Source: Advenella kashmirensis W13003 (GTDB lineage Bacteria > Pseudomonadota > Gammaproteobacteria > Burkholderiales > Burkholderiaceae_B). Taken from it: 64,000 nt of DNA. The position numbers and the translations under genes were made by a program. The notes beneath the pieces were generated by a model that did not search any database, was not told the origin of the DNA, and worked only from the letters and a program-made list of their open reading frames with translations. The stretch is from contig NZ_KI650979.1 of the NCBI RefSeq assembly GCF_000506985.1, forward strand, positions 1,674,710-1,738,709. Reading direction: 5' to 3'. Below, one piece after another: positions 16,486-26,118 of this stretch (the stretch's first letter is position 1; each line of letters starts with the position of its first letter).

Positions 16486-19221
16486 TTAAAATGCGGGCTC
16501 GGTGTCGTCCGGGTCGGCGGTTTTCGCAGGCCGCTTGCTTGCGGTTTTTACGGCAGCCTTTTTCGTAGCGGTTTTCTTGACTGCGGTTTTCTTTGCTGCA
16601 GTCTTGCTGGCGGCCTTGCGGGCCGTTTTCTTTACAGCCTTTTTGACTGCCTTGCCGCCCGTGGCCTGCGCCTTGTCGTCGGTTGCATCGGCCGCAGCAG
16701 CTGCCGTTTTTGCCGCTGATTTCGCGGTTTTAGTAGCCGACTTGGAGGCCGTTTTTGCCGTTTTGGCAGGGCGGGGCTCAAATTCAAACTCTATTTTACC
16801 CGCTTTCGACATGGCAAGGTACGCTTTGAACTTACGGTTGGTACGATTGGACACAAAGCCATCAAGCAGATCGGTTTTGCCCTGGCCCAGCAGTTTGCCC
16901 ATTTGTTCGTGGCTGATTTCCTGTTGCAGGATCACGCGCCCGGACTTGAAATCGCAGGTTTTCTTCTCGCTGACCGAGTTCTCGCAGACATAACTCATGC
17001 CGGTGTCATAGACGCTACCCGTGCATTTCGGGCATTGTCCGATCGCAGTCAGCTGGGACACGTCCAGCGGTTCGCTGTTGTCGTCGTCGGACTGGCCGAA
17101 ATCGAACTCCAGTTTGTTTTCCGGCGTAATACGCAGGATTGCCGAAAAAGGCCGTCCCATTTTGCTGATAAAGCCGTTAAGCGGGCCCAGGGTCTTGTTT
17201 TGCAACAGCTCTTCAACTTCGGGAATTTCAAAGGTGCGGCCACCCGGGTGCTTGGTAATGGAAAAGTCGCAGTTGGTGCAGGCATAGCGGCGATAGTTTT
17301 CCTTGACGACGCTGCCGCAGTTCGGGCAGGGCGTGACCAGGGTAGCGTAGTCGCCCGGCACGGTGTCCTGTTCGTATTCCTTGGCGCGCTTGACGATGAT
17401 CTGCGTGCTCTGCGCGATTTCGCGCATGAAGGCTTCGCGGTCCAGCTGGCCCTGTTCGATCTGCTTGAGCTTGTGCTCCCACTCGCCGGTCAGTTCCGGT
17501 GAGGTCAATTCGCGCACGTTGAGGCCGACCAGCAGCGTCATGAGCTGACGTGCCTTGGCGGTAGGGATAAGTTCCCGACCTTCGCGGCGCAGGTATTGTT
17601 CGTTCAGCAGACCTTCGATAATGGTGGCGCGGGTGGCTGGCGTGCCAAGGCCGCGCTCGGACATGGCTTCACGCAGTTCGTCGTCATCGACCAGTTTGCC
17701 TGCGCCTTCCATGGCTGACAGCAGGGTGGCCTCCGTATAGCGGGCCGGAGGACGGGTGGCCAGTTCTTTGGCCGCAATATCTTCGGTCTTGACGGTTTCG
17801 TTTTCTGCCACTGGCACCAGGGTTGCATCGCTTTCCTGGTTCTCTCGTCCGTAAATTTCCAGCCAGCCCGGTTTGACCAGCACCTTGCCTTCGGTTTTGA
17901 AGTGATGGCTGGCAACGACGGTAATACGCGTGGTGACCCGGAACTCTGCGGGGGGGAAGAATACGGCCATGAAACGTTTGGCGACGAGGTCATAGATTTT
18001 GCCTTCGGCTTCGCTCAGTTCCTTGGGCACCTGAAGGGTGGGAATGATGGCGAAGTGATCGGAAATCTTTTTATTGTCGAAAATACGCTTGTTGGGTCTG
18101 ACCCAGCTGTTTTGCAGGATTTTCCTGGCAAAGGGCGCGTTGCGGCGCGCCAGTAGCGAGTCGGCGCCCACGATGGCGTCGAATGTCTGTTTGACTGTCC
18201 CCAGGTAGTCTTCGGGCAGGTAACGTGAGTCGGTACGCGGGTAGGTCAGGGCCTTGTGCCGTTCGTACAGGCTTTGCGCCAGCGCGAGCGTGGTTTTGGC
18301 GGTGAAGCCGAAGCGGGAGTTGGCTTCGCGCTGCAGAGAGGTCAGGTCAAACAGCCCGGGTGACATCTGGGTCGACGGTTTGGATTCTTCGCTGACGGTA
18401 CCGCTCTTGCCGCGGCAGGCAACGACGACCGACTGAGCGCTGGCTGCCGACCACAGGCGATTGTCCTTTTTTTCGGGATCGTGTTCATCTTTCTTGAAAG
18501 CGGGATCGAACCATCTGCCTTCGTACAGGCCGCCGGCCGCCACGAAGGTGGCGTGCACTTCCCAGTAGTCACGGGATTTGAACTGGCGGATTTTTTCTTC
18601 GCGTTCAAACACAATCGCCAGCGTCGGCGTCTGAACGCGCCCGATCGGCGTCTTGAAGAAGCCGCCGTCCTTGCTGTTGAAGGCGGTCATGGCACGGGTG
18701 CCGTTGATGCCGATCAGCCAGTCGGCTTCGGCGCGGGAGCGTGCAGCGGCCTCCAGCGGTTTCATGACATTGTCGTCGCGCAGATTGTCAAAGGCTTCCA
18801 CAATGGCGTTGCGGGTCATGGACTGGAGCCAGAGGCGCTTGATGGGTTTTTTGACGCCCGAATACTGGATGATGTAGCGGAAAATCAGCTCGCCTTCGCG
18901 GCCCGCGTCACATGCGTTGATAATGGCGGTGACATCCTTGCGTTTGAGCAGGCGCACCAGCATTTTGAGGCGGTCGGTGGACTTTTTGTCAGATGGCCGC
19001 AGGTCGAACGCCTTGGCGGGAATGGCCGGCAGATGATTGAAGGACCATTTGCCCCGGACGACATCGTCGGGGTTGGTCAGGGTAAGCAGGTGCCCTACGC
19101 TGGACGACAGGACATACTGGTCGTTTTCAAAGTAGTCGCCTTCACGGTGCATGCCACCCAATGCACGGGAGATATCAAGTGCAACTGAAGGTTTCTCAGC
19201 GATAATCAGGGTTTTCGTCAT
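16486..19221 (-). CDS. topB: DNA topoisomerase III with a lysine/alanine-rich tail
   Basis: The 911-residue type IA topoisomerase starts with a TOPRIM domain (LIIAEKPSVALDISRALGG; DAGREGE). The catalytic tyrosine is Tyr334 in YPRTDSRYLP, and SERGLGTPATRATIIEGLL lies downstream. Zinc-finger-like parts (CPNCGSVV, CPKC) and two repeat domains follow. The last 90 or so residues are a histone-H1-like run of Lys, Ala and Thr, longer than in E. coli TopB (653). Such tails bind DNA without sequence preference and are common in Burkholderiales. The enzyme decatenates DNA. Confidence 0.92.
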   Translation of the reverse strand: MTKTLIIAEKPSVALDISRALGGMHREGDYFENDQYVLSSSVGHLLTLTNPDDVVRGKWSFNHLPAIPAKAFDLRPSDKKSTDRLKMLVRLLKRKDVTAIINACDAGREGELIFRYIIQYSGVKKPIKRLWLQSMTRNAIVEAFDNLRDDNVMKPLEAAARSRAEADWLIGINGTRAMTAFNSKDGGFFKTPIGRVQTPTLAIVFEREEKIRQFKSRDYWEVHATFVAAGGLYEGRWFDPAFKKDEHDPEKKDNRLWSAASAQSVVVACRGKSGTVSEESKPSTQMSPGLFDLTSLQREANSRFGFTAKTTLALAQSLYERHKALTYPRTDSRYLPEDYLGTVKQTFDAIVGADSLLARRNAPFARKILQNSWVRPNKRIFDNKKISDHFAIIPTLQVPKELSEAEGKIYDLVAKRFMAVFFPPAEFRVTTRITVVASHHFKTEGKVLVKPGWLEIYGRENQESDATLVPVAENETVKTEDIAAKELATRPPARYTEATLLSAMEGAGKLVDDDELREAMSERGLGTPATRATIIEGLLNEQYLRREGRELIPTAKARQLMTLLVGLNVRELTSPELTGEWEHKLKQIEQGQLDREAFMREIAQSTQIIVKRAKEYEQDTVPGDYATLVTPCPNCGSVVKENYRRYACTNCDFSITKHPGGRTFEIPEVEELLQNKTLGPLNGFISKMGRPFSAILRITPENKLEFDFGQSDDDNSEPLDVSQLTAIGQCPKCTGSVYDTGMSYVCENSVSEKKTCDFKSGRVILQQEISHEQMGKLLGQGKTDLLDGFVSNRTNRKFKAYLAMSKAGKIEFEFEPRPAKTAKTASKSATKTAKSAAKTAAAAADATDDKAQATGGKAVKKAVKKTARKAASKTAAKKTAVKKTATKKAAVKTASKRPAKTADPDDTEPAF

Positions 19222-19662
19222 GGTATTCCGAAGTTATAAACCGCAAGCGGGTGTTGTTTTTCACCGAGTGTACTACACGGTTATGCCGGAAACAGGGATA
19301 ACGGTTTCCGGTTATATTTCTGTGACCGGCATTGTGACGCCAGCCCAAGCGCGGATAATAAGGGAGGTGAATCGTTTCGCGCAAGTCCGCGGAGCCCATG
19401 AACGAAATTGAGCTTTCCTGGTTTACTGCATGGTGCGGGCCTGAGATTCAATGGCGTCGCGTGAGCAGATCGCAGGATTTTTTGATCCGCCGGTGTATCG
19501 GATTTTGAACAATCAGCGGTTTTATGGTTTTCCGATGTTACGCACTTATAAGGGATGTGCTATTTTTCATCCTTTATTCATGATTCTGTCATTTTCTGCA
19601 ACGGGTGGCGTGCTTGTCAGGGCGCTGCCCATGCCGGGAATCATAAAGAGGTCAATCAAATC
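19222..19662. promoter_or_regulatory. Intergenic region with an inverted repeat upstream of topB
   Basis: This 441-base divergent gap holds no recognisable gene. CCGGAAAC at 19286-19293 and GTTTCCGG at 19304-19311 are perfect 8-base arms separated by 10 bases, about 65 bases before the topB start. It may be an operator or a leader hairpin for topB. The part next to the plus-strand gene carries AAAGAGG at 19645-19651, a weak ribosome-binding site. Confidence 0.35.
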
Positions 19663-22371
19663 ATGCATGTATCAACGCATCATGCCGCATCGGCAGCGAC
19701 AGATTCGCAAGGCATTGCCTGGCGGGATTTTTTTCGTATAGCCTTGCGCGTACTGGCAGTGGGGCTGCTGGCCAGTGGCGTGGTGACCTGGATCGCTGCG
19801 AACTGGGATGGCCTGGGCAAGTTTGAACGCATCGCGGGCGTGCAGGGATTGCTGGCTGTCACGGTCGTTATTGCGCTTGTCCTGGCCTGGCGCGCGCGGT
19901 GCCGGCCGGCACTGGCTTCCGGTGTGGCAGGCGTGCCGGCCTTTGCCGGTGCCCTGTTTCTGGCCTCTGTGGTAATAGGGGGCCTGCTGGCGCTGCTGGG
20001 TCAAACGTATCAGACCGGGGCAGATCCATGGACGCTGTTCGCCTGGTGGGCCGTGCTTATGCTCCCCTGGCTATGGGCGGCGCGCAGCTGGTTCGTCATC
20101 GTTCTTTGGCTCGTGGTGTTGAATACAGCCGTGGTTCTGCTGCTGGGTGAGCGAAGTCTGATCCGGTTGCCGGACGGCCATTCCCTTGCGAGCGACGCCT
20201 GGACGCTGGTCGTGGTCAATGCCGTTTTGCTTGCCCTGGCCGAGTGCCTGCGGGCGCGCTTTAACGATCCATATCGGGTGGTGCCAAGGTTGCTGGTTCT
20301 GGCCACGCTGGTTGCATTGTTCGGTACGCTTGCTGCGTATATTGAATATATTATGCGCGACAGGCTGAATCAGGATCTGCTGTTGCAGGCGGTCTTTGTT
20401 GCTGTGATCGTCGCAGCGGGTTTTCATGTCTACCGAAAACTGCGTCCCGATGCGTTTATCCTGTCCCAACTGGCGGTCTTTACCGTGCTGTATGCGGGCA
20501 GTTTTGTTCTGCTGGTCAGCTGGCTGTTTGCCGAATCCATCGAGCTGAGCGTGGTGCTGGCGTTTATTGTCGGACTGGTCGGGCTGCTGGGCTGCGTCTC
20601 CTGGTTGCGGCAAATCCATCGCTCACAACCCGGGGCGGGCGACGCAGAAACAATGCCGGTCAGCCATGCTGTTGCGCCTGGCGGTGCAACGGGTTCGGTC
20701 GATATTCGTGCCAATGACAGGACGGAACCGACCCGCCACTGGCCGCTGCTGTTTCTGTTTTCATTCGGCTTTCTGTTCTTGCTGGGGGTAGCACTGATCC
20801 TGCTGCTGGATATTGAATTGACGGTCGCGGGTGCGCTTTGCATCGTCGTCGGACTAGTGGGGTATTTCGTGCTGGGTGAACGGCGCCGGGTCGTCGGTGC
20901 GACGCTGGTCCTGGCAGGCTCCCTGCTACTGGCCTTCGAGGTGTCAGAGCACGCCTATTTCGGACTGCCCTTTCCTTTGCCCGCATTGGGGCTGGCGGTC
21001 GGTTTTATGCTGTTGTATCACCTGTATCGCGCCCCGTGGTATCAGTTTTTGTGCGCGATAGTGGCGCTGCTCCTGGTGGCAGACGTGTGGCTGCAATATT
21101 CCTCCGGTTTTGACACCTTTGAATCACGTGTCGGATGGTATTCATTTCTGAATGAACCAGCTCCTGTCTATATGGCGCTGGCAACCCTCATCCTGATGGC
21201 TTTACCCAGAGCGTGGGCAGTTCGCTATAAAACGCTGGCCTGGGCCTTGCTGTGCCTGCCGCTGGGGGCCTGCTTTGTCTATATGTATGGTGAGTCTTAC
21301 GGTGTGGTTCAGGATCAGGCTGGCGGGCAGGCCATGCTGACCCTTGCGCTGGAAAAGTGGCGTCTGCCTGCCCGGTTTCCCCTGTATTACCTCAGCAATA
21401 TGGTGTTTGCCCTGTTGCCCGTTGTCGTCGCGTGGCTATCGGCCAGCCGGCGGCAGGTGCCATGGCGGGATCGCGTCGTCGTGCTGCTGGTCCTGCTGGG
21501 CCTGGGCGCGGTTTGGGGCGATCTACCCGGCGTGCAGATCGGTCTGTTACTCTGCGTGCTCGGTTACGAGTTACGCTATCGGAGCATGCTGGCGGTTGGC
21601 ATTGTCAGTATCATCATTTTTCTGGCGCAGTTTTATTATCAGCTATCTTTTCTTTTATTGGATAAGGCCCATTTCCTGATGGGACAGGGCGTGGTATTGC
21701 TGGTTATTGCGCTGATCTGGCATTGGGCGGGCTCAAAGGGCGCGGTAACGGTAGAAGGCACGGTTGCCAGTGCGGGCACGCATATGTCTTCATCTGCACC
21801 TTCGTTTTCACTGCGTAACGAATCTGTTTCTCCCAAGGGGGCCGGCGTGTCTGGGCGCGAAGGGTATCCGATGCGCAAGAACACCGTAGTGATGGCCGCT
21901 ATTTTGCTGGGGCTGGTTGCCGTCCTGGCATTGGCCAATGTTGATGTCGTGCGCAAAGAGGCCATCATTCGCGATGGCACGCGTTTTGTGGTGGCGTTGC
22001 GTCCGGTTGATCCTCGTTCTCTTATGCAGGGCGATTACATGACGCTCAATTTTGTCACGCCAGGAGCCGACCAGGCAGATGTGTTTTCAGATTATTCTCA
22101 CCATTACGTTGAGCTGTCGCCCGATGCACAGGGCGTCTTTCAATTCACGAGAACGTTACCGGCACTGACGGCACCCGAACAGCCCGGCAATGTGGTGGTG
22201 CGCTATCGCAGGCGCATTAACGGCGGCATTCTGTTTGTGACTGATGCATACTTTTTCCAGGAAGGAAGAGGCGAGCATTTTGCCCATGCCCGTTATGGCG
22301 AGTTTCGTGTCAGTCGCGATGGGACGGCGTTGCTGGTCGGGCTGCTTGATGAGAAGCAGAACCGGCTGTGA
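19663..22371 (+). CDS. Large membrane protein: DUF2157-like part fused to a GDYXXLXY domain
   Basis: The chosen ATG gives 902 residues; an upstream in-frame start at 19555 is less likely. Residues 1-690 are a run of about 20 hydrophobic helices resembling DUF2157/DUF4401 proteins (WIAANWDGLGKFERI; LGQTYQTGADPWTLFAWW). After a Ser-rich linker near 700-735, a new MRKNTVVMAAILLGLVAVLA helix leads to SLMQGDYMTLNF, the GDYXXLXY-type motif with a final Phe. These two parts are usually separate neighbouring genes. An internal ATG at 21871, with AAGGG upstream, could also make the C-terminal part alone. Function is unknown. Confidence 0.75.
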   Translation: MHVSTHHAASAATDSQGIAWRDFFRIALRVLAVGLLASGVVTWIAANWDGLGKFERIAGVQGLLAVTVVIALVLAWRARCRPALASGVAGVPAFAGALFLASVVIGGLLALLGQTYQTGADPWTLFAWWAVLMLPWLWAARSWFVIVLWLVVLNTAVVLLLGERSLIRLPDGHSLASDAWTLVVVNAVLLALAECLRARFNDPYRVVPRLLVLATLVALFGTLAAYIEYIMRDRLNQDLLLQAVFVAVIVAAGFHVYRKLRPDAFILSQLAVFTVLYAGSFVLLVSWLFAESIELSVVLAFIVGLVGLLGCVSWLRQIHRSQPGAGDAETMPVSHAVAPGGATGSVDIRANDRTEPTRHWPLLFLFSFGFLFLLGVALILLLDIELTVAGALCIVVGLVGYFVLGERRRVVGATLVLAGSLLLAFEVSEHAYFGLPFPLPALGLAVGFMLLYHLYRAPWYQFLCAIVALLLVADVWLQYSSGFDTFESRVGWYSFLNEPAPVYMALATLILMALPRAWAVRYKTLAWALLCLPLGACFVYMYGESYGVVQDQAGGQAMLTLALEKWRLPARFPLYYLSNMVFALLPVVVAWLSASRRQVPWRDRVVVLLVLLGLGAVWGDLPGVQIGLLLCVLGYELRYRSMLAVGIVSIIIFLAQFYYQLSFLLLDKAHFLMGQGVVLLVIALIWHWAGSKGAVTVEGTVASAGTHMSSSAPSFSLRNESVSPKGAGVSGREGYPMRKNTVVMAAILLGLVAVLALANVDVVRKEAIIRDGTRFVVALRPVDPRSLMQGDYMTLNFVTPGADQADVFSDYSHHYVELSPDAQGVFQFTRTLPALTAPEQPGNVVVRYRRRINGGILFVTDAYFFQEGRGEHFAHARYGEFRVSRDGTALLVGLLDEKQNRL

Positions 22372-22407
22372 TGTGCACGCAGGTGACTGCGGGTCCTGTT
22401 ATCCGTA

Positions 22408-23310
22408 TCACCCGATATTGAAACGTTGTCGCCATACCGTCACCGCGTTGTCCCAGAAAGCAGGCAGCGTCGTGACGGGCAGCACATCAAAACCCAGGGC
22501 TGCCCAGGCTCGTTGCAGGCTTTTCAATGGCTGCTGCAAGTCAATCGCCTGGGCATGATTCTGTTTCGAGAGTTTCCGTCCTTCTGCGTCCAGCACCAAT
22601 GGAACATGCATCATGCGTGGCGGTGTAAAACCCAGCATGCGGGCCAGTTGATGCTGGCGTGCGGTAGAGGAGAGCAGGTCCTGGCCGCGTACAACGTCGG
22701 TTATGCCCTGGTCGTGATCGTCCACCACAACCACCAACTGGTAGGCAAAGAGGCCGTCGGCGCGTTTCACAATCATATCGCCAACCGTCTGCGCCACATT
22801 CTGCGTGCGCGTGCCTACCCAGCGGTCGATAAACACATAGGATTCGTCAGGCACGATGACGCGCCAGGCCCGGGGCGCGCGTGCGTCACGTATCCCAAAA
22901 CGGCAGGTGCCGGCATAGGGGCGTTCGCCGTCCTCGCCCAGTAAACCCGCCTGCCGGGCGCTGTCGGCGATTTCCTGTCGGGTACAGGCGCAACCATAGA
23001 TGTGCCCGGCTGATTGCAGTTGTTCAAATATCTCGGTATAGCGCAGCAGGCGGGCAGACTGCCAGAGAACGTCTCCGTCCCAGTTCATACCCAGCTGGGT
23101 CAATTGGGACAGGATAATCTGGTCCGCACCGGGTACCACCCGTGGGGTGTCAATATCCTCGATCCGCAACAGCCAGCGGCCCTGGTGCGCACGCGCGTCC
23201 AGGAAGCTGGCCATGGCGGCAACGAGCGATCCGTCGTGCAGTGGGCCGCTGGGACTGGGGGCAAAGCGCCCCGTGTACGAGGCGTGAATGAATGAGAACG
23301 GCTTGGGCAA
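22408..23310 (-). CDS. gluQ: Glutamyl-Q tRNA(Asp) synthetase
   Basis: The 300-residue protein is a truncated glutamyl-tRNA synthetase catalytic core. It has [19 protein letters not shown] (HIGH-like), a zinc site formed by CAC in [10 protein letters not shown] and by GTCRFG, and KLSKQNHA as the KMSKS-like loop. It lacks an anticodon-binding domain. GluQRS enzymes attach glutamate to the queuosine of tRNA(Asp), not to the acceptor end. The gene lies between the convergent membrane-protein gene and smg. Confidence 0.9.
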   Translation of the reverse strand: MPKPFSFIHASYTGRFAPSPSGPLHDGSLVAAMASFLDARAHQGRWLLRIEDIDTPRVVPGADQIILSQLTQLGMNWDGDVLWQSARLLRYTEIFEQLQSAGHIYGCACTRQEIADSARQAGLLGEDGERPYAGTCRFGIRDARAPRAWRVIVPDESYVFIDRWVGTRTQNVAQTVGDMIVKRADGLFAYQLVVVVDDHDQGITDVVRGQDLLSSTARQHQLARMLGFTPPRMMHVPLVLDAEGRKLSKQNHAQAIDLQQPLKSLQRAWAALGFDVLPVTTLPAFWDNAVTVWRQRFNIG

Positions 23311-23428
23311 AATGAGTGGTTAGGAGTGGCAAACAAAATGCTTTTGTGCGCGCGGCCGGTACCAATGTGTTCTGGGTCGGGCGCCGCGCCGCCAGCCGGC
23401 CATTGTTGCCGGCCGGTGGCATTGCCGA

Positions 23429-23887
23429 TCAATGAAAGAGCTTTTCTTCGTCGTCTGTGACCAGTTCTTCCAGAATCAGATGATCAATTTCTGCTTCCTG
23501 GCTCCACAGCACCATCAGGGTGATGATTTTGATGTGCTGCAATGACAGTGGCGCTTCGGGAGCGGCCATGGCGCGATCGATGATAATTTCACGCAGGGCA
23601 GGAGCCACCGCACCGGAATATTCGAGAAAACTCAGGAACCCCATCGCAGCCACGCCAAGATGGCGCTGTTCGGCAGGGGCATAAACGCGAGTGCTGGCGT
23701 CAGACATATTGGTGAGTTCCACGCATTTTTCCGTGGATTCGGCCAGTCCGAAAAGCCAGCCGATGGCATCATCAATATCTTCATGCTCGAAGCCGGCAGC
23801 CATCAACCGTTTGGTCAGGACATCTGCGGAGGGGCAGGATTCTGGAGTGTAATAGTTCTCGAAGAGATAAACCAGGACATCATACAT
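23429..23887 (-). CDS. smg: Smg family protein (DUF494)
   Basis: The start at 23887 gives the canonical MYDVLVYLFENYY opening and 152 residues; five extra residues upstream are possible. The protein is acidic and helical, as usual for Smg, and includes DIDDAIGWLFGLAES. Smg genes are often found near dprA and topoisomerase genes, and topB is 4 kb away here. The molecular role is unknown. The C terminus DDEEKLFH is well preserved. Confidence 0.87.
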   Translation of the reverse strand: MYDVLVYLFENYYTPESCPSADVLTKRLMAAGFEHEDIDDAIGWLFGLAESTEKCVELTNMSDASTRVYAPAEQRHLGVAAMGFLSFLEYSGAVAPALREIIIDRAMAAPEAPLSLQHIKIITLMVLWSQEAEIDHLILEELVTDDEEKLFH

Positions 23888-24379
23888 AATGCGTTTCCCC
23901 AAAAGGTTTATTCAATGATAGCCTTTCAGTCAAGTGACACCATCCCGCCTTCAAAAATCTTGAATTAAGCTGAAAGCGTAGATAAATGGTGCTATTTGAC
24001 AGGCTACACCCGTCAGCCGTTACGCAGGCTTAATGCTTATACTTTACGGGTTTTTAGAAAGGCAGGCAACGGTTTAATGCCGATTGGCAATAAAAAGTCG
24101 TTGCAGTGCACTCATGCTCATGATTCAAAAAGACTTTTCGCACAAAGCACCGTTGCGGGCAGGCCGCGCATTGTGTTTCAGTCGGTTGCAGACCAGCCGA
24201 TGATGATGGAAACGGACATCGGCAGACCGGTACGGCAAAGAGTCGGCGCCGGGAAGAATCGGTGCAGCGTGATTGTGCGTTTTTCGCACAGGCCGGACAG
24301 CTGCAGGGAATTTGAATACAATGAAAACTTATCCCGATTTATCTCCAAATTACCCTGTCTGCCTTTAAAAGGAAGTGCC
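23888..24379 (+). promoter_or_regulatory. Upstream region of argD with candidate promoter and hairpin
   Basis: This 492-base gap has no recognised gene; the argD frame stays open through much of it, but the ribosome-binding site points to 24380. A candidate promoter is CGGACA at 24294-24299, a 17-base spacer, and TACAAT at 24317-24322. Just before it a perfect hairpin occurs: TGTGCG, five T, CGCACA at 24274-24290. A second TTGACA hexamer at 23996-24001 lacks a matching minus-10 box. Confidence 0.4.
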
Positions 24380-25570
24380 ATGTCGTTTAGCTCCGCCGAT
24401 GCCCAGTCGCTTATGGAAATCACAGCCCGTCCGCCGATGTATTTTGTTCGCGGCGAAGGCTCGTGGCTGACCGACGACACGGGCAAGCGATATCTGGACT
24501 GCATTCAGGGCTGGGCCGTGAACTGTCTGGGGCATTGTCCCCCGCAATTGGTCAAGGCGCTCAATGATCAGGCCGCCACGTTGATCAATCCGTCCCCTGC
24601 ATTCTTCAACGAGCCCTCGACAGCGCTGGCCAAGCGACTGACCGACGCGTCCTGCTTCGACCGCGTGTTCTTCACTAACAGCGGGGCCGAGGCCAATGAG
24701 GGCGTGATCAAGCTGGCTCGCAAGTGGGGCCAGAAAAACAAAGGCGGCGCCTACAAGATTATTACGTTTAACCACAGCTTTCACGGCCGTACACTGGCCA
24801 CCATGTCGGCCTCCGGCAAAGCAGGCTGGGATACGAAATTTGCCCCTCAGGTTGAGGGTTTCCCCAAGGCGGAACTGAATGATCTGGCGTCGGTCAAGGC
24901 GTTGATTGACGATCAGACGGTCGCTGTCATGCTGGAACCGGTACAGGGCGAAGGCGGGGTGATTCCGGCTGATATGGCGTTCATGAAGGCGCTGCGTGAG
25001 CTGACCCGTGAAAACAATATGCTGCTGATTGTGGATGAAGTGCAGACCGGCATGGGACGCTGTGGCGAGCTGTTTGCCTACCAGGCCTATGGCATTGAAC
25101 CCGATATCATGTCCCTGGGTAAGGGCATCGGCAGCGGCATTCCGCTGGCCGCCATGCTGGCCCGCGAAGAAGTGGCCTGCTTTGAGCATGGCGATCAGGG
25201 TGGTACTTACAATGGCAATCCGCTGATTACGGCAGGGGGTGTTGCCGTGTTCGATGCGCTGACCGCGCCAGGCTTCATGGAGAGCGTGCGCTTGCGGTCT
25301 GAACAGTTGTCGCAGGGCCTGCTGGCGCTGTCTGAAAAATGGGGCATGAAGGGCGAGCGCGGTATGGGTTTGCTGCGCGCCCTGATTCTGGACAAGGACG
25401 ACGGCCCTGCGATTGTGGATGCCGCACGTGATCGGGGTCCTGAAGGCATGCTGCTGAACGCGCCGCGGCCCAATCTGTTGCGTTTTATGACCGCATTGAA
25501 TATTACCGAAGACGAAGTCAAATTGATGCTGGCGTGGCTGGATGAGGTGATCGCCAAGGTCAGATCCTGA
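24380..25570 (+). CDS. argD: Acetylornithine aminotransferase
   Basis: The 396-residue class III PLP aminotransferase starts at 24380, preceded by AAAAGGAAG. Landmarks are [30 protein letters not shown] (phosphate-binding), [15 protein letters not shown] with the PLP-pairing aspartate, and [16 protein letters not shown] with the Schiff-base lysine. Length and sequence match the Bordetella-type ArgD of arginine synthesis, which transfers an amino group from glutamate to N-acetylglutamate semialdehyde. Related succinylornithine or GABA aminotransferases cannot be fully excluded. Confidence 0.85.
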   Translation: MSFSSADAQSLMEITARPPMYFVRGEGSWLTDDTGKRYLDCIQGWAVNCLGHCPPQLVKALNDQAATLINPSPAFFNEPSTALAKRLTDASCFDRVFFTNSGAEANEGVIKLARKWGQKNKGGAYKIITFNHSFHGRTLATMSASGKAGWDTKFAPQVEGFPKAELNDLASVKALIDDQTVAVMLEPVQGEGGVIPADMAFMKALRELTRENNMLLIVDEVQTGMGRCGELFAYQAYGIEPDIMSLGKGIGSGIPLAAMLAREEVACFEHGDQGGTYNGNPLITAGGVAVFDALTAPGFMESVRLRSEQLSQGLLALSEKWGMKGERGMGLLRALILDKDDGPAIVDAARDRGPEGMLLNAPRPNLLRFMTALNITEDEVKLMLAWLDEVIAKVRS

Positions 25571-25655
25571 CTACAAGCCTGTCCGTCCCGACAGGGCAAC
25601 AAGGCCGCCGGGGCATCGTGCAACCGGCAGCCGCCAGCACCCATAAGGAGCCAAT

Positions 25656-25988
25656 ATGCAAAACGAGATGGAACTTAAAGAGCTTGTCATTGAGCTGTCT
25701 GATAATCTGAACCAGTGCATGGCCCAGCAGGCGGCCTTGCAACACGCCGTTTATGCATTGCTGGCCAATGTCAGTGACAAAAAAGCGGTACGCGAATCAC
25801 TCAGTGTCTGTGCCGATGGTTTTATGGAAGCCCAGGAATCACTGGGTTTGCCGGACGATATGATTGAAACCTATCAGGACGAGATCAACGAATTGCTCGA
25901 TACCCTTTCTGACGATATTGAGCAGCAGCGCGACGCTGACTGGGCCAACGAAGGCGGCAATATTCATCTGGACGACGGCAAGCAGTAA
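25656..25988 (+). CDS. Uncharacterised acidic helical protein
   Basis: The 110-residue protein has a strong ribosome-binding site (AAGGAG, 9 bases before ATG), so expression is likely. It is mostly predicted helix with heptad-like leucines in the first half (MELKELVIELSDNLNQCMAQ) and a very acidic end. No family is recognised and there is no signal peptide or membrane segment. It lies 85 bases after argD on the same strand and may be co-transcribed with it. Confidence 0.6.
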   Translation: MQNEMELKELVIELSDNLNQCMAQQAALQHAVYALLANVSDKKAVRESLSVCADGFMEAQESLGLPDDMIETYQDEINELLDTLSDDIEQQRDADWANEGGNIHLDDGKQ

Positions 25989-25998
25989 AGTGTTTTGT

Positions 25999-26030
25999 CG
26001 CCATTTCCCAAAAGGATTCGGGAAATGGCG
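25999..26030. terminator. Perfect 11-bp stem-loop between convergent genes
   Basis: CGCCATTTCCC and GGGAAATGGCG pair perfectly around a 10-base loop, 10 bases after the stop of the plus-strand gene and 88 bases beyond the stop of mccA. The stem is strong but no T-run follows on either strand. It may terminate both transcripts with help, or protect mRNA ends. Confidence 0.55.
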
Positions 26031-26118
26031 CAGTGCTCCAGTGATGTATGCCAGGCCGCGGTCTCTGCAGACGTTGATTTTCAAAGCGCGCATTCCAGGC
26101 AACCGGCACGCAGCACAA

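Noticed and set aside
14967-16568. A 533-codon plus-strand open frame opposite hemN
   Set aside because: It mirrors hemN and the ends of its neighbours, with no ribosome-binding site and no recognisable domain.
23996-24379. An upstream extension of argD by 128 codons
   Set aside because: The canonical ArgD start is at 24380 with a good ribosome-binding site; the extension has no domain and contains the likely promoter.
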